Below are positions 60,814 through 64,000 of a DNA stretch of 64,000 nucleotides, in pieces. How positions within the stretch are numbered: the first letter of the stretch is position 1; each line of letters opens with the position of its first letter. Position numbers and translations under genes: made by a program. This DNA is from Galeopsis tetrahit (taxonomy: Eukaryota > Streptophyta > Magnoliopsida > Lamiales > Lamiaceae), in the NCBI GenBank assembly GCA_963675135.1, contig OY776129.1, positions 77,403,348 to 77,467,347 on the forward strand, in the 5' to 3' direction. The notes beneath the pieces were generated by a model that did no database searches, had not been told where the DNA came from, and worked only from the letters and a program-made list of their open reading frames with translations.

Positions 60814-61944
60814 CATGTGATCACCGAAGAGGTGTGGGGAGCACTAGTACAATATTGGGAGTGTTAGGAATTAATATACAAAAATTAATTCTTAACCTCA
60901 CTACAAGTTCGGACTTTTAGATGAGACGAAATTCTTTGAGGGAGTATTGATCCAAATTTAATTTAATTAATGTCGAATTGATCATGATGAATAATTTGAT
61001 GTTTATGTTATTGAATTTTAACAATATGGTCCTATGTTGAATTTATTTTAATTCGGCTAGTTTAGGCAATATTTAATTTGTTAATAAAATCACCACATCT
61101 TTCATTAATAACATCACTTTAATAAAAAAGAAACGTAGCAAATAAAATGCATATATTTATTATTGTTGCAAACCAAATAAACTTGCAATCAGTCACATGA
61201 GATATACAAGACTCCTCAAAAAAATAAAATAATAAAAAATAAAAAAAGATACAAGAGAGAACTTAATTACTCCTGTAATATTATTCATACATGCGAAGAG
61301 AAACACACAACAATATTAATATAATTGAAAACAATTACGAATTGAAAGAAGCTGCAACCCATATATGCATATGGTACTTTAAATATTTCTGCCGACAAGT
61401 TCACGCTTGGATTCCCTCTGCATACACATATATAGACACATATTAGTAATTAGATGCATTAAGCAATAAGTTTAGATAGATACAGTATATGATTCATCAG
61501 TTAACAATTAATTACTCTCTCATTTTCATAATATTGTTAGTCGACATTTCTGTTGTTTTGTACTCCCCGTTCTACAATCTCGTGCATTATAATTAAATGA
61601 TGTTTTAGCCTCTTTTGCTTGATTAATCTCACGTGGTAAATATATATTCCGTATTTTTTTTACATAAACAGTTAATTTTTTTTAAAATCCGTGTCCAATC
61701 CAAATGGGCATTATAAAATTGTATTCCCTAGTATAATATAATTTTGTTTATAAATTTATTTTTTTAATATTATCATAAGAGAGAGAGAAAAGGAAATGAG
61801 GAATAACTTGTGTGAATTATCAATCATGAAAGAAATTTAGAGATTAGAAAAAAAACATTTTTGAAAATAAATAGAAATGAAATGATCTAATTAAAAAAAG
61901 AGATGGATGGATGGCTTACTTTGATCATATATATAATATTATAT

Positions 61945-62271
61945 TCAAGTGTCGGCGCATGTGAAAGCGAAGGGGATGAAACCACATGCGAGATTGACGC
62001 CCAGGCTAAGGAAATTATTGATAGGGTTCACACAGCTGCACTCTTTCTGGAGATCCTCACCTAGATCAACTTTTTTTTGTAATTCATCCTCCAGGGATTT
62101 TAGACTAATACAGCAATTTGCATTTCTGCTAACAACGCACCCGTTTTTGGCTAACTCAAGGCGCCCACAGAACTCAGATTGTGCCTGTACATGCTGCACA
62201 CAACCACTTATAAACATGAAAAAAGCTGCAGCAATCACAATTAGGACCTTATTCATTTTCACACTACCCAT
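61945..62271 (-). CDS. Small secreted eight-cysteine protein (lipid-transfer/2S-albumin superfamily-like)
   Basis: Intronless frame of 108 aa with two possible starts (Met1 and Met6). Residues 6-31 form a signal peptide (VLIVIAAAFFMFISGCVQ). The mature part has the full eight-cysteine motif: C (in SEFCGRL), C (NGCVV), CC (NANCCISL), CXC (KECSCVN), C (NLACGF), C (FTCADT). Members bind lipids or act as extracellular, defence or cuticle-related proteins; the exact role cannot be read from sequence. Spacing of about 20 residues between CC and CXC suits the nsLTP-like group. Short C-terminus, no GPI-anchor signal. The upstream region (62385 and onward) belongs to the repeated block X. Confidence 0.85.
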   Translation of the reverse strand: MGSVKMNKVLIVIAAAFFMFISGCVQHVQAQSEFCGRLELAKNGCVVSRNANCCISLKSLEDELQKKVDLGEDLQKECSCVNPINNFLSLGVNLACGFIPFAFTCADT

Positions 62272-62384
62272 ATTTGCAGATTTAATTACTTACTTGCTGC
62301 AACAATATGCATATATATTTGTTACTCCTATTTTATAGCTAGCTAGATAGCTGTTAATTAGCTACCTTAAACTATAATTAATTA

Positions 62385-62560
62385 ATTAATTAATCACGAC
62401 GTGGGCTTAACTAATTACTTCAGCACCAAAAAATATCATTCATAACAGTCAATGCCCCTATTTATAAATTTGGCCTTAATTTGATTGAGATCCCATTTTA
62501 TTCTTTCTTTCTTCCTATTCTATTATTAATTTTGAATTTTTTGAAACAATATTTAAGACC
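62385..62560. repeat. Dispersed block X, copy 3 (partial)
   Basis: TAATCACGACGTGGGCTTAA, CACAGT/ACAGTCAATGCC and TTTGATTGAGATCC align with copies 1 and 2. It lies just upstream of the eight-cysteine gene. Confidence 0.75.
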
Positions 62561-62639
62561 AAAAAATGTTTAACTTTATGAATTAATGGTAATTATCAAT
62601 TGTTATATAATTAAACTCATCTCATGGATTGATAAACTT

Positions 62640-62870
62640 AAATTAACTAGCTTAAACCGACGACTAAGTATATATAGATCGAGAACTAATTAATTAATTA
62701 ATTATAATCACGACGTGGCCTTAACTTATTGCATAACCCATCACAGTCAAAACGATTTTATTTTTTCTTTATTCAATAGTCCTATACTTTTTTTTTTTTT
62801 TTTTTTTAAGTAAATGATGAATTTCATTACTATAGCTAGAATACAAGGGTAATCAAATCCGTATCCTAAT
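62640..62870. repeat. Dispersed block X, copy 4 (partial)
   Basis: GCTTAAACCGACGACTAAGT, TCACGACGTGGCCTTAAC, CAATAGTCCTATAC and ACAAGGGTAATCAAATCC match copies 1 and 2. Confidence 0.75.
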
Positions 62871-64000
62871 AGAGTAGTTGAGAATCTTGATCAAAAGTCT
62901 TCTCTTGGGACTATAAAGTAGCAAGACGTCCTCCTCTTGGGACGTTAACGTGTTCAAAGAGGGTAATATCATGATTGAGATTGTGAGAGTGGATGTAGGA
63001 TATTGAGATCCGAACAGCATATGTTTAAAAGGAAAATGTCTTTTATCAGCGGACACCAAGTCTGCTGATATACTCATCTGTTTTGTTATTCGAAAGTTTA
63101 TAATTAGAAGACACCAAGTGTTCTAATATCATAAAATGTGTTTATGCATGAAACAAATTAAAAGTTTTAAAATTTACATGAATACATAGATGAGTATAAT
63201 TTTTCCAATATAATTTTCATTTGAAAAAGACGATGGGGTATATGTATTTCTTTATATTTTTAAATACATTTTTATAATTGTATTGATTTATTAATGTAAT
63301 TTAAAATTTATTAAATAATACATTTTCCAAATTCAAATTTAGAAAAACCTGTCAATTTAATTTCCATTTTGAAAAAAATATTGGGGGTGAGGCATTTTTT
63401 TATTTGTAATATAATTTTTAGTATATATTTTTGATTAATATTTTTTTAAGATTTATTATTATAAGTTTTACATATAATTTACATTTTTATTTTTGTAATA
63501 TAATTTCCAGATTTTAGTCATCTCAAATGACTAGACTAAGAAACATATAAGTTGGTCTATATATTTTGGTCATCACACAACTCAGCTTATCCTATCAAAT
63601 TACATAAAATTGACTAAATAAACTATTTAAGTGTTTTACCCATCAAAATTAATACTGCATAATTACATTGTTACCCCTGGGGTGGGTGAATATTCCAACA
63701 GATTTATTTAGTGTTTATTTAATTTTTTAAAATATTTCAATGATGTTTTTAAAATTTTTTACAATAAAAATGATTATTTTTTCAAATTTTATCAATTTTA
63801 CTAATATATTTAAAGGACCAAAATTGAACATTTGGTCGGAGCCTCCAAATTTTTCGACGAGTTTAACATTTTCCGGTGAGTTAAAATTTAAAGGATTAAA
63901 ATTGACTAAAAAAGAACCAAAATAATAAGATATAGAATGTATTTTTCATAAGTTGAAATTTAAAGAATTTATTTTAGAATCAATTAAACTTAAAAGAAAA
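62871..64000. other. Right edge, no gene seen
   Basis: AT-rich; frames 62853..63077 and 63740..63925 are not supported by domain or composition. Confidence 0.5.

Noticed and set aside
60895..60905. CACTACAA as a CACTA-transposon terminus
   Set aside because: Orientation is wrong for the GACG repeats to its left, and no matching opposite end was found.
1..64000. tRNA, rRNA or other structured RNA genes
   Set aside because: Reading both strands I found no tRNA-like cloverleaf with conserved A/B boxes; a tRNAscan or Rfam search would be decisive.

Overview
This is plant nuclear DNA, most likely from an asterid eudicot (a Lamiales-like genome is only a guess). The basis is spliced genes of plant-specific families (SAUR, DUF26/PDLP, type I pectin methylesterase), very AT-rich intergenic DNA, many MITEs and two plant LTR retrotransposons. 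There is no sign of bacterial, viral or organellar gene organisation.

Layout. 1-2528: first two coding exons of a Golgi SNARE gene (GOS12, minus strand) that runs off the left edge. 2.7-11 kb: gene-free and repeat-rich, with a tandem duplication at about 3.2-4.5 kb, a 567-bp hAT-type MITE with a perfect 8-bp target duplication, and a three-level nest (Stowaway inside hAT-MITE inside a solo-LTR-like unit) at 6.6-7.4 kb. 11.27-11.73 kb: an intronless SAUR gene. 13.5-15.8 kb: several MITEs. 15.9-17.9 kb: a two-exon PDLP-like gene with two DUF26 domains. 19.2-24.7 kb: two tandem type I pectin methylesterase (PME) genes on the minus strand. 25.9-37.0 kb: an 11.1-kb Ty3/gypsy Tat-lineage retrotransposon with 750/743-bp LTRs, a gag-pol frame broken by four in-frame stops, and an intact spliced antisense gene. 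37.8-39.0 kb: a 1.2-kb terminal-inverted-repeat element with three hairpins and a GC-rich 61-bp minisatellite. 40.8-42.8 kb: a third PME gene (plus strand, three exons). 42.9-43.8 kb: a palindromic MITE with a Tourist-like MITE inside one arm. 44.2-49.2 kb: a complete 16-exon cytosolic methionine aminopeptidase gene (MAP1A). 49.6-50.3 kb: a stand-alone PME/invertase-inhibitor gene (minus). 52-59 kb: repeated intergenic blocks, a LINE remnant and a 4.4-kb Ty1/copia element inserted in its tail. 61.9-62.3 kb: a small secreted eight-cysteine (lipid-transfer-like) gene.

Functional theme. Three PMEs and one separate inhibitor-type protein lie within about 31 kb, so cell-wall pectin de-esterification and its control are the shared theme. 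The PDLP-like protein (plasmodesmata) and the SAUR (auxin growth response) also act at or on the cell wall or cell surface. GOS12 and MAP1A are unrelated housekeeping genes. The rest is a dense record of transposition. No wholly new gene system is evident. The most unusual items are the intact antisense gene inside an otherwise broken gypsy element, the 1.2-kb hairpin/minisatellite element, a recently inserted but coding-defective copia with TATA termini, and a PME with a substituted active-site glutamine.
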